Below, in pieces: positions 53,342 to 64,000 of a DNA stretch of 64,000 bases. Each line of letters begins with the position of its first letter. The first letter of the stretch is position 1. Source of the DNA: Haematococcus lacustris (taxonomy: Eukaryota; Chlorophyta; Chlorophyceae; Chlamydomonadales; Haematococcaceae). A program made the translations under genes and the position numbers. A model generated the notes under the pieces. That model was not told the origin of the DNA, ran no database searches, and was given only the letters and a program-made list of their open reading frames with translations. The DNA is taken from the NCBI GenBank assembly GCA_030144725.1, contig JASKMD010000016.1, forward strand, positions 4,016,847 through 4,080,846, read 5' to 3'.

Positions 53342-56300
53342 ATGGGCGCAAGCGATGCCGAAGACAGCTATGTCGACTACAGCAAGAGCAGTCTTGCCAT
53401 CGCTCCAGACGGGGACAGGTGCGGTGATTTGCTGACTCAACAGCCTCACTTGCACCGTTGCGTCGCAAGGCAGTCGTAGTGCCGATATAAGCTTAGATAC
53501 TCCGGTGACATCTGACAGAAACAAGTCCGATCAAGAAGAGGTGGAGGAACAGCGTGCATTCACAACTGGTCTATTTGGCGTGGTAAGCGGCGAGTTTGAC
53601 GGAAGGCACGTGCTTTCACCACCGCCAGTCTGTCAACACAATGCTCGGCTGCTTCATGCCCGGCCAGCGGCCGTACATGTTTGGAAGCGACATGCTACGT
53701 GCTGCTGCTACTGCTGCTCCTGTATCTGGTGCCGGTAGAGTTGGGCTGAGGTAGCTGCCCTGACAAGCATGCTGAGGAAGCGTTGAGACTTAGCTGCAGC
53801 ACCGGTAAACTGTCCACTGCAGCTCTACACTGTGTCCAAGGAAAAGCGGGTCTCATGGCGCATGGTGCTCTTTCGCTTGGTTCTGGACGCCCTCCAGCTG
53901 TTCCTGCTGGTAGTCAACCCAAGCTATGGCTGGGACATTGATGCACACAACAGGCAAGGCGTCCAGGAACATATGTATACACAGGCGCCCAGGGCTCTGT
54001 ATGGCAGTGTCAGGCGCCCTGTGGCAGTGCAGCTGTGGCTGTGTCTTGACCTCCCCCATGTGCTGGTGTTGGCTGCAGCGGCTGGCGTGTGGTGTCCTTC
54101 ATTGGACTCAATTGGATCATGACAGACATGGGCTACACCTTCTTCCTGGTCTGCTTCTATCTCATGGCGGGTGGCCTGCTGGTGGTGGTGGTGCTCTGCT
54201 TCTGGGTAAGTATGCTCACAGCCCCACCTGCCATGCGCACCCGCGCATACTGCATGCCTGTTGACATCCAGCCCAACCCGCTGCCTCAATCCTGTCCTGG
54301 CAACGAGTTGGCTGCCTCTGCCCTTGTGCAGGTGGGCTGGAGCTTCAGGAACAGCCGGTGGGAGCCTGAGCAGCTCTAGACAGCGTCAGCAGCTCAGCAG
54401 CTGCACCTCCATGGCCACCTTTGTCCAGGCACATGCACTGAAGGACAACCTAGCCTGCTGCGCAGGTTTGACTATGTGTGGCCTATCACGCTGCTGAGGT
54501 GGTATGGGAACATCTTCTTCCAGGTATGTCTGCTGCACTTGCAGCTGCGATGCCCCACTTGCAAGGGCTCAGCTACATGGAGCAGCGGGCTGGTGACAGC
54601 AGCTGGGGCTGCACATGGGCCGTTCTGCATGACCAGCTGTGCACCTGGCTGGGCAGGTGCTGGACATCGCTTCCATGAGCCTGTTCCTCATCGCCTTGGA
54701 CTGCCAGTACTTCCCCAACCCCAACCAGTTCTACAACCAGGAGTTCCCTGCGCAAGGTAGGGCAGCAGGGGAGGTGCATGCAGCATGCCAGCAGGCCACG
54801 TCAACATGTGATGTCTGCTGAGACGCAGTGTGTGTCAGCAGCCAGGTGTGCGGGCATGCAGCAACAGCAGAGCAAGAGTTGAGCACTGGCAATCGGTAGC
54901 AGGACCAGGCTGGTGGCTCAGCGAGGCCTGGCAGCAGAGCATGCCATGCAGCCTGACCCATGTGGCGTGTTGTTGCTCCACAGCTTGCTGGCCATGGTTT
55001 GAGACAGGCTAGGTCATGGCTAAAGGCCCCACCCTTCATAAGCCCAGGGCAGTGCGCTTGCATCCTGTCCAGGGTCCGCATGCAGCCCACCATACAGCAC
55101 AGCACCCTGGAGCAGCAGTGTCGTACCTCAAGGCCTAGCTGATGTGCAGCACATGCAGCACACGCCACTATGCCACAACCAAGCCTGGTGCACTGCTGTC
55201 GTCAGTGGCTAGGCTGGCAGTGTTGTGCTGGACTGCTTGATGGCTGAGGTTTGGCCACACTGGCGGCAGGAAGGCCAGCAAGCAAGTGTCTTCCCCTGCC
55301 ACCTGACCGAATTGTCGATGTCCACCTTTGACTGGGCTCAAGTTGCAACAGAGGTGCCTGTCTAAATACATTGAGGGTTGCTGCCATGCTGCCTGCCTTG
55401 TGCCGCTGGTGTTGCCTGTGCTACAAGCAGCCTGCTTCAAGGCCCCTCACATCATCCACGCCCTGGTGGCCGTGTTCACCCTCCTCATCTTCGTGCCCCT
55501 GGCGACTGTGTTCCAAATGGCTGGTGAGTGTTGAACAAGGGCCAGCTGGCAGCGCCCATTTCACACAGCTCTAACAAACACATCCTGCCTGCAGCTTCCA
55601 TGCTTCATGCAGGCTCATGACGCATTGCCTTGTCTGCGTGTCTTTATCTCAGGCCTGATGCTGCTGCCTTGGTCAGCCTCATGCTTTGCTGCTTCCACTA
55701 CAGCGGCAAGGTGTGCTGGGCCTGCTTGCTGGTGCAGATATGGAGCTGAACCCTCTGTCCAAGAACCTGATGGCCACAGGCCACTCCAAGTGAGCAGGCG
55801 GCTCAAGCCCAGACGCCTGGCCCAGTACCAGGCTGCTAAGACACTCTGCCCTGACTTGCACAGCCCCTCGCCATTGTGGGGTATTGCGGCAGCATGGAGT
55901 GCATGCATGCCTGCCTGTTGCAGGCATGGCGTCATGGCTTTTGCCCTGGCCCTCCTGCTGACTGTGCAGCTAGTGCAACCAGATTGGGGTGTGGCCAAAG
56001 CAGGTCAGGGGTGCGGGGCCCTCTCCCTGGCTCCTGCTGGCACCACTGAGCAGCCTGGCCTGGCTGCACGCAGGGTCGAGGTGCAGTCCTTCCTCCTGCG
56101 TGTGCTCATGACCTTCTCCAGTGTCTTCATCACCAACGTCAGGTGGCTCTCCATCTTCTTCCTGGTGGGCCCTGAGCAGCACAGACCGCACCCACCATGG
56201 CCCCTGCAGCCTCCTGGACACAAGCTTCACAAGTGCTGGCCGCTTTCATGGCTAGCCACATCTGCCAGCCCAGCAGCTGCTGCTGCTGCACCACTGGCAT

Positions 56301-59300
56301 GGTGCTGAGGTTGTGTGCCTCACCGGCTGCCTCACCTGCTCCTGGCTGTGGTTGCGCTGCGGCCCAGGTGCTGTCGCTGGGCCTGGTCTGGCTGTACGTG
56401 CAGTGGGTGCCTCACATGTCAGCCATGGTCAACCACATCCGCACAGGTCTGTGCCAACAGCTCTGCCCACCAGCCACGGGCGAAGAATACAGTCAGGGGC
56501 GGGACTAGCAGTCATGCACAGGGCAATGGGTGATGGCATAGAGTGAGCCTGATCTGTGGCAGCTGTGTCTCTGTGTGTCGCAGCAGTTTACCAACACCAT
56601 GTTCATGACGACCTCAAGCGTGACCACCCCTTGTCCTCAAGCTGCTGAGCACCTATACTGCTCTGCCCACTGCTCTCCTTCCTTCATGCTGCAGCGCATC
56701 CTGGTCACACCTTGCATCTCCCACTCTTCTTCCCTGCCGCCTGTCATGTCTGTGTCCACAGCTGGCTGCCCCTGGTGCAGCTGACTCTCTGACTCCCAGC
56801 ACCTGGCTCCACTCTGCCCCGTGCTGCCACCTGGGACCCCACTGCCACCTGTTGCTGCAGGCAGCTACGCCGCCATCCTGTACTGCTCTGTGCTGCTCCT
56901 GGTGGTGGCCTTCACACCCGGCGCCCAGTCTGACGGTGAAGCTGCTCAGATGCAGCGCAACACCACACTGGCTCTGTGGGTGGGGCTGATCCCGGCGGCG
57001 CTGGTGGGAGCCATGCTGTCGTGGCTGCGAGGCCGCCACTTCAGTGTGGTGGTGCTCAAGCGCTTTAGGTGGGCGGGGCGGGGCAGTGCCTGGGTTCGAT
57101 GTTGTTGGCTCCCATGCTCCCTGCTGCTGCCTTCCTCCCACTGCTGCTGTGCATAGTGCTGGGCCATGCCTCATCCTAATGAGCCAGGTGAGGCTGCATG
57201 CGCCATCACCTCATGCTTTTCTCTTGTTGGTCCTGGTTGCGTGCTAGCTGCCGTGTACTCATCATCATCAGCCCGCCCCTGATAAGCTGTTCCCATGTTG
57301 GGGTGGCATGTGTTGCTTTCCATCACTGCCTGGATTCTGGCTCTGAGGTCTGCTGCCAGTTGTGGCAATCATACCACAGCTACCCACCGTCCCTCCTGGT
57401 CACCCACACCAAAGCTGGCTGGGGCTCCCCTGCTGTTGTTGGCCATGCAGGGACGCTCCACCAGGCGCCAAGCCGCACCACCTCTACCGCTTCACTGACG
57501 CACGCGAGGTGGAGATCCTGAGCCGCTGCTGCCGCTGCTGGGTGGAGGGCGATGACGAGCTGCTGGACGCAGCGGCAGTGGCCCTGGCAGAGACAGTGCT
57601 CAAGGTGAGGGAGTGGGGAGCTCTTGGCTACAGCTGCCTGGTGGTGGATGACAGGGCGACTAGCAGAGGGGGAGGAGTGGAGGGGTGGAGGCCAGGAGCG
57701 CGGGCTGGCTGCTGTGGTCCAGCCCTCAGCAGGCGCTGTGAGCTGTGGCCATGCCGTGCCTGCTGTGCTGCAGGCGGGCCTGGTCATGCTGAGCAAGGAC
57801 CCCATGATGGTGAGTGCAGCTGGCAGGGCAGAGAGCAAGCTGGCCACCTGCATGTCTGCCCACATGTTCCTTGGCTTCTCACCCCAGTCGCTCACTGCCC
57901 AGCCCCCAGCAACCACACCAACAGCCAGCTAGTCTACTAGCCTGCTGCTCAAGGCGGCCATGGCCTGTGGTGCAGGTGATCCTGTACTCCTCCTTCCTCA
58001 TAGACGTCCAAAGCAGCTACCAGAGCGGCTACACACAGCTGCAGGTGTGTGGGGACCTGGGCACCTTGCCCCAGCAGGACCCAGTGGGTGTGCAGCTGCT
58101 GCAGGCAGAGCCAGGTGGAAAGCTCGTCCTGCTGCACCCTCCCAGCCAGCCGCCTGAGCTGCTGAGCTTCACTGCATGCGCCTGTGCTGTGGCACCACAG
58201 GGAGCCAAGCGGCTGGACCCCTCCTTCCTGGAGCGCTTCGCCATCTTCTCGTGAGTCAGCTCAGGCTGGCAGCGACCCACCTGCTGATGCTCCTGGCCAT
58301 GCCACCACTACAGCGTCAAGCACCTGCATGTGTCTGCACCTATCAGCAGCACTGTGCTGTCCTGTGGCAGCGGCTCTTGCAGCTCCGGGTGCTGCAGCTA
58401 GCGCTGTCATCGCGCCTGCTCTGCCCCTGCCTGGCTGTCCCACAGGCGCGAGCAGCAGCACACCCAGCAGTCGTCAGGAGCTGAAGGGGGAGCGGGGGCC
58501 AGCCGGGCCATCAACCTGGGTGAGAGCTGGTCCCACCAGGATGCCTCCTACATGCAAGCATGCTCAGCGCAGGCAACCATCAGCTTGACAAGCCAAGGAT
58601 GTTTCCTTCACTATGGGAGTATCTGGTGTCGGTCTCCACCCTGCTGCCAGCAGGCTGATGCTGCGCTGCAGCACAGTGTCGCGTGACGCTGCCAAGTGTT
58701 GCTGTCCTGCGTGGCCTGTGCACTGTGCAGTGTCGTACGTTGAGTACCAAAAGAACCTCCGCCTGGTGAGTGCAGGGCATGAGATCAGCAGGCAGGGCTG
58801 GCAGGCTTCATGTGCTGCCCCTCTGACAGCTTTGTTCATGCCCCTACACAGCGTCATCAGCCACTGCCAATGTCCTGCAGCCAGCCGCATGGCCGAGTGT
58901 GATCTGGCAAGCATCAGCAGCAGGGCGCAACCCCAGCCCCACCACCTCCCAAACCATGCGTCACCTCATGTCCTTGCCATCAGTCTGGGCAGGGAGGTAC
59001 CTCAGCGCTCCTCTGTCAAGTTGTGACTGGGCTGCTACTTTGCTTGTCATGGCGGGTGTGGGTGAGCATGATCAACAGTTGGGCACCCTGCAATGTGGCT
59101 GCTGTTGCATACCATGGCCTTCTGTGATGGCTGGCAGCACTGGTGCTTAGCAGCCAGTGTGCTGCTTGTTCGCTGAGCTGCTGGTGATGCTGCAGGTCAT
59201 CAAGTCGCACCGGGAGGCACTGCTGGCCCTACGCCAGTTTTGGACACACCTCATGCACAGTCACACTTCACTGAACCACCTCACGGAAGATGTGCGAAAC

Positions 59301-62300
59301 ATAGATGCCACCATCCGCCAGGCAGACGCTGTTTACAAGTGAGTGTGAACATGCACAGCATGTCTTGGTCCCAAAGCAGGAGAGTAGTCCATGCAGAAGT
59401 CAGGCCATGCTGTGACTCTTGCACTGCTCTGCCTGCAGGATGGTGTTGAGCCGCCACGCTGCCAATGTGTCGATCCTCCGCCTGTTTGCTAAGTTCCTGG
59501 AGCAGGTCAAGCATGACCCGTGGCAGAGCGCCAAGTGGCTAGCGTGAGTGCATGCACACTTCTGTGCCTGATGGGCTGCATCGCCCTGCTCACTTGTTGT
59601 GGCGCATATTGAGGAGGCATGCGGCTGCGGCCGTCTTGATGCGCCGCTCACCATGGTTGTGTGCACCTGTGCTGCTGCAGTGAGGCGGAGAAGCTGGAGC
59701 AGGCTGAGGAGGATGCGTGAGTCACTGGCACCTCACTGCCGCCACACAGCTCTTGCTCACCTGCCTGCAAGACGATGTGTGTGCACTGTGTGGGCAATGA
59801 GCATGGCGTTGCGTGGTGCCTGCATGCAGCAAAAATGGCAACATGTTTAGCGAGCTGGGGCTCGATCCCGGGACCCTGGAGGTGGAGGACCTGCCTGAAG
59901 TGAGTCCCTCCAATCATCCCTGTGACTAGCTAGTAGATGCCTGAGACCCTGCCTGCCTCTCCAACACCAGCCAGCTGCCAACCAGCCCCAGCTTGCGACA
60001 CTGCCTTGTCCTCAGCAACAGAGGACCCTTGCAATGTTGCCTTGCTTCTACCGCCTTCACTGTTGGGCCTCTGTCGCCAATAGCCACCCTGCTGCCTGCC
60101 TTGTTTGCCCCTTGGCCCGCTCTGCAGCTGCTGAACATGCGAGGCGGCATCCTGGGAGGCCATGACACCCGGGCGGTGTTTGTCATCAATGCGCTGGGCA
60201 TCGTGCAGCTCACCAACCCGGTGTGTGACCAGCCGCGCCATGAGTACTGGCAGCGCACCCAGCCCTGCTTCCTTCACTCACTGCCCTCTGCTCCTACCTA
60301 GTCTCAAAAGTGCCACCCTGTGTGGTGTGCTCTGTCACGCATGCAGACGGTCCAACGCATGTTTGGTTACACAAAGTCAGAGATCAAAGGGAAGAACATC
60401 AACTGCATCATCCCTCCTCCCTTCTCTGAGAACCACAACTCCTTTGTGCGCAACTATGTGACCTCAGGCAAGTGCTTGCACCCCACTGCTGCTGCCCCTG
60501 ACCTTGACCTGCACCACTTCACATTGCGTCGACCCCATGCAGTTTGGTATGAACAAGGTTTGCATGTGACATGCTCATCCCTTGGCAGCTGCACTATAAA
60601 CAATACAGGCACCACATCTCACCATGCAAGTGCATGTAAAGTGTGCATGTGGTGTTGCGTCGCCATGTGCATGGCTTGTGGGCTTGTTCTACCCCTTGTT
60701 ACAGGCAAAGAGACGCTTATTGGCAAGCATAACGAGTTTGTGGCACTCCACAAAGAGAGGGTGAGTAGTGTACAGTCATCTGTCTCCACAACCCTCCATA
60801 CCTTGCAGCCACATTCTTTCAGTAGCGGCCAGTCTTCCGGTATGGAGGCCTTGCATAGGCTGTGCACAGTGCCAGGCTCAGCGGCGCCATGACCCTTGGC
60901 CCTGCACCCTTGGCCATGTGGCGCTGTTGTTGCGTGCAGCATGTTTTTGGCGTCACCCTCCACGTCACCAAGATCTCCGGCATTGGTGAGGCTCTGGGGC
61001 AAAAGCACCGACATGGCCACCAGTCATTGTAACCCTCGCCTCTGCTGACTAGCGCCACAGATGTCAACCACTGGTCACAGGGGCTGTGACACATGACTCA
61101 TAGACCACTGCCACAGGGCATGCTTTGTTCACATATACAAAAAAAACTACTAGTGCCCCTAGGTAAGACTGCAAGGCCCCTCCTTCACCAGGTGTACTTC
61201 ACCAGGGTACCCTCCTTCATGCAAGGGTGCACGCTACTGGAGTCCTTTCCTTTCATGATGTGGTCTGGGTGGCTGGCATGTGCTGTCTAAGCATGGGTCA
61301 TGCCTAAGCCGCAGCGGTCTGCTGTTGCCCTGTGCCCACCCTGTCCATGCAGGGGAGGACATGCTGTTCCTGGGGGTGGTGCAGGTGGGTGCCCATGGTA
61401 TTGCCCCTGGTGTTGCTTGGCTGTAGGACCAGGGTCAGGGTCATGAGGGGAGTCCAGTGAAGGTTCAAGCTCATGGCATGTCTTCAGCCTGACCCTGCGC
61501 CAGCCTGTCAGTCTGCTTCCTCGCACCCCTCTCTGCCTTCCCCAAGGCCTCACTCAGGCCACTGCCCCAGGCATCCAATCCGACCCAATGCTCGCCCCTG
61601 ACTCAGGCGCTGTCGTCAGAGCCAGGCATGGCGCGTGTGTGGGTGATGCTGGGCAGCGAGGCGGTGGTGTGTGTGGACCCTGCCTTCACGGACATGAGTG
61701 GCTTCCGCAGTGAAGAGCTGCTGGGCTCTCAGCTGGAGGACTGGCTGCTGCAGCCTGAGCCCATCGCATCGTGAGTGTCTTGACCCCCTTTTGTGCTATG
61801 CTGATCTCCTGTGTTGAATGATACCGAATGATTACTGGTCGATTGCTCGCTGATGAGTTGCATGTGGCTGAATGGATAGGTGAAACCAGCATCATGGGTT
61901 GGGTTGGGTTGGGCTTGGCTGCATGCAGGATCTTCCAAGGAGTCAGGGAATCTGAGGTGGCTGCCACACGTCCCAAAGCTCAGGCTCAGTACATTGCCCT
62001 GGGCCACCATACGATTGCCCAGCAAAACAGCCCGATACGGTGCCTGCTTAGGGCATCAATGGACCAGGCCCGGGCTGCAGCTGATGCTACTAGCAGCACC
62101 CAGCAGAAATGGGTGCTGCGCAATGTGTTGGTGAGTCCAGGGTTCTACTCCTGCCCACTGCATCCAATGAGTGGCGGTTGGATCCTCCTGCCTGCCAGGT
62201 TGCACAGCTGTTTGGATTGAAACGCCCATTGCCCTCACCATGGCCTGCTCCACCACCTTCCATGCCGTAGCTCTGACCACTCAAGGCAAGATGTACCCAA

Positions 62301-63893
62301 TGCCTGGAGGTGATGGAATTTTGCCTTGCGGCATGTACAGGTGCGGCATCGCTTTGCTGACCCGTTGAGCTGTGACGTCACCATCAGCCCTGGCGCCATT
62401 GGGTCCTACAAGTTCCTGGTGTTCAAGTGGGTGCCACACAGCCCCAGCCTGCTCATCAGCCCCTACCTCAGCAGCCCAAGGCTGTGCAGAAAGCTGTGCA
62501 TCGGCAGCTCGTGCCCGACAGGCCCTGTCCAGCAGCTGCTGTCTCGAGGGTCAAGGCACAGCAGCCTGTGCACCATCCAGGCATGTGAGTGAAAGCACTG
62601 AGGGTGTAGCCGGAGTTCATCCCAGGGTGGTGTCAGGTTGGGTCAATCTTGCCTGGACTCTGCATCCGGACTTTCACCCTTACCCTTCTGTTGCAGAGTC
62701 CACAGCACCTGCTTCCACCACCCTCACCACCACAGTCACCATTTTTGCCATCATCACCATCACCCCATCGCCTGTGCCCTCACCTGCACCTGCCTCCCCT
62801 TCTGCAGCTTGCGTCTGCTGCAGCCCTCCCTGCTGCTGGTTGCGGACAAGCACGGTCGGGTGGCTCACGTGACGGAGGCACTGGCCAGTGCACTGGGGAC
62901 CACGCCCAAGGCCATCATGTGCAATGGCCAGCCAGGGGCGCTGCAGCAGCTGCTCCCTCAGCCCTTTGCAGCGCTGCACCACCTGCTAGGGTCAGGGGTG
63001 AGTGGGACCAGGGACCAGGGGCAGGGCAGGGGAGGCAGAGGGGATGGAGCAGGGCCGTCCCTGTTCAGCGAAACAGAGTCCTGTGCCAGCACCATGTAAA
63101 GTTTGGTTGCGGCTTAGGCCTGATGCACTGAGACCAGCCCAACCTGGTTGCCTCGGCAGCACACTGCCTGCCTGCCTGCCTGCCTGTCACTCACCGCCCC
63201 TCCTTTGTTTACGTGCAGGCTGCGCTGCGCAGTGTCCCGCCGCTGCACTCGTGCCGCTCTGGGCTGACAGTGCTGATGAGCGCCACCAGGAAGCAGGGCC
63301 CGCCTGCTCCTGAGCCATTCAGGATCACCTTGACCAAGTGAGCGGAGGCAGCAGAGCTGGTGTGCCAGGGCTGATGCGCCATGCAAGGCCACATAGCCAC
63401 ATGAACGTGTGAGCAGTGACCTTGTGCTGAGCCGGTCTGGGCACGAGGCAGTGCTGCTGTAGTATGGGTCGAGCAAGGTGTGGTCAGAGCTGGACCTGGT
63501 ATGGCCTGATGTGTTGACTGGCTGGGGCCGCCTCACACCACCAGCAGCATCAGGCTTATGCCAGCCGAGGTGGGCTGCTTCACCCTTGCAGGCACCCCAG
63601 CGAGACAGGCGAGCCACTGAACGTGGTATCCTTTGCTTCTGCAACGCATCATGAGGTAAGCAAGGGGCAGGCGCTGTCCTTGTTGCAGTTGAGTGCAGTC
63701 ATTGGCTGAAGGCTAGCTGCTTGAGTCTGAAGGCTGGCTGCTTGGCTGCTTGAGCATCCGAATCTCAAAGACTGCGTTGTGGTATCAGCGTGGCATGCGC
63801 CCTTCTCTCATACTATAGGCTGTTCAGAGTAACAGTGGCAAAGTGGGATTAGGTGGCCAAGGTCTTAGCCTGTGTCCTGCCTGATACAAAACC

Positions 63894-63924
<31 letters not shown>

Positions 63925-64000
63925 AGCCCAGCTTCAATCTATGGGGCTCTGCCTCGCCCCGCAGGCCCTGGCGGAGCGTCGCCTGCGTCTGGTGCTGAGC
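53342..64000 (+). CDS. TmcB-like multipass membrane protein with PAS domains (right copy, truncated by window end)
   Basis: This is a paralogue of the left gene in head-to-head orientation. Exact early exons: 53342-53418 (MGASDAEDSYVDYSKSS), 53519-53582, 53823-53953, 54079-54205, 54332-54357, 54466-54523, 54657-54756, 55431-55523. Later exons mirror the left copy: the membrane segments up to about 57070, linker helices at 59195-59550, PAS exons at about 60127-60221, 60347-60470, 60704-60762, 60940-60986 and 61354-61386, a second PAS-like unit at about 61617-62430, and a third near 62815-63000. The sequence stops inside the exon reading ALAERRLRLVLS. I saw no frameshift or stop in the exons compared. 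The third exon's donor is GC (CAACAG|GCAAGG) where the left copy has GT. Role as for the left copy: a membrane sensor is likely, ligand unknown. Confidence 0.78.
53342..64000. repeat. right arm of the large inverted duplication
   Basis: This is the partner of 35902-46545. Recognisable homology begins in exon 1 (amino-acid level). It is strong at the nucleotide level from exon 2 (53519) onward, introns included, and is still running at the window end. Confidence 0.9.

Noticed and set aside
35902..64000. Inverted duplication as a sequencing hairpin artefact
   Set aside because: The arms differ by many substitutions, silent in the sampled exons, and by indels, and are separated by unique sequence and a bounded transposon. 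A hairpin artefact would be near-identical.

Overview
The window is eukaryotic nuclear DNA, most probably from a chlamydomonadalean (volvocine-type) green alga such as Chlamydomonas or Haematococcus. The grounds are intron-dense genes with GT-AG and some GC-AG introns, TGTAA motifs just after two stop codons, long (Ser-Pro)n wall-protein tails, and CTG, CCCTCG and CTGC microsatellites in introns. A very large multi-exon membrane/PAS gene of the 'tiny macrocysts B' (TmcB) type, which is expanded in these algae, points the same way. The genus is an inference.

Layout. (1) 462-9358 (+): a ten-exon gene for a secreted expansin-like double-psi beta-barrel protein with a Ser/Pro-rich tail. Its largest intron holds a 2.1-kb TA-flanked inverted-repeat element (4537-6670) that carries its own unrecognised multi-exon gene on the opposite strand. 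(2) 9359-12016: intergenic. (3) 12017-17685 (+): a complete ten-exon histidinol dehydrogenase gene, last step of histidine synthesis, probably plastid-targeted. (4) 18844-46545 (-): one roughly 27.7-kb gene for a TmcB-like multipass membrane protein with PAS domains. (5) 46722-52771: a 6,050-bp DNA transposon with perfect 25-bp terminal inverted repeats and 4-bp AGCA target duplications. It contains a five-exon gene for a protein of about 1,514 aa with an RNase H-like/DDE-type signature. (6) 53342-64000 (+): a second TmcB-like gene, head-to-head with the first, cut by the window end.

The two TmcB-like genes form a large diverged inverted duplication (about 35902-46545 against 53342-64000). 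Their start codons would be only about 0.74 kb apart without the transposon, so the transposon sits in what was probably a shared divergent promoter. Homology starts at the initiator codons and runs through introns as well as exons. In two sampled exons every difference between copies is silent, so both copies appear to have been kept under protein-level selection.

The strongest candidate for something undescribed is the 6-kb transposon, with its long Pro-rich/RS-repeat transposase-like protein. Next come the small element with a cargo gene inside the expansin intron, and the transposon-split palindromic gene pair. Exon models were built by eye from reading frames and splice consensus. The expansin-like and histidinol dehydrogenase models close in frame from start to stop, and so does the transposon gene if one weak donor is accepted. 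The TmcB-like exons are exact only where stated.
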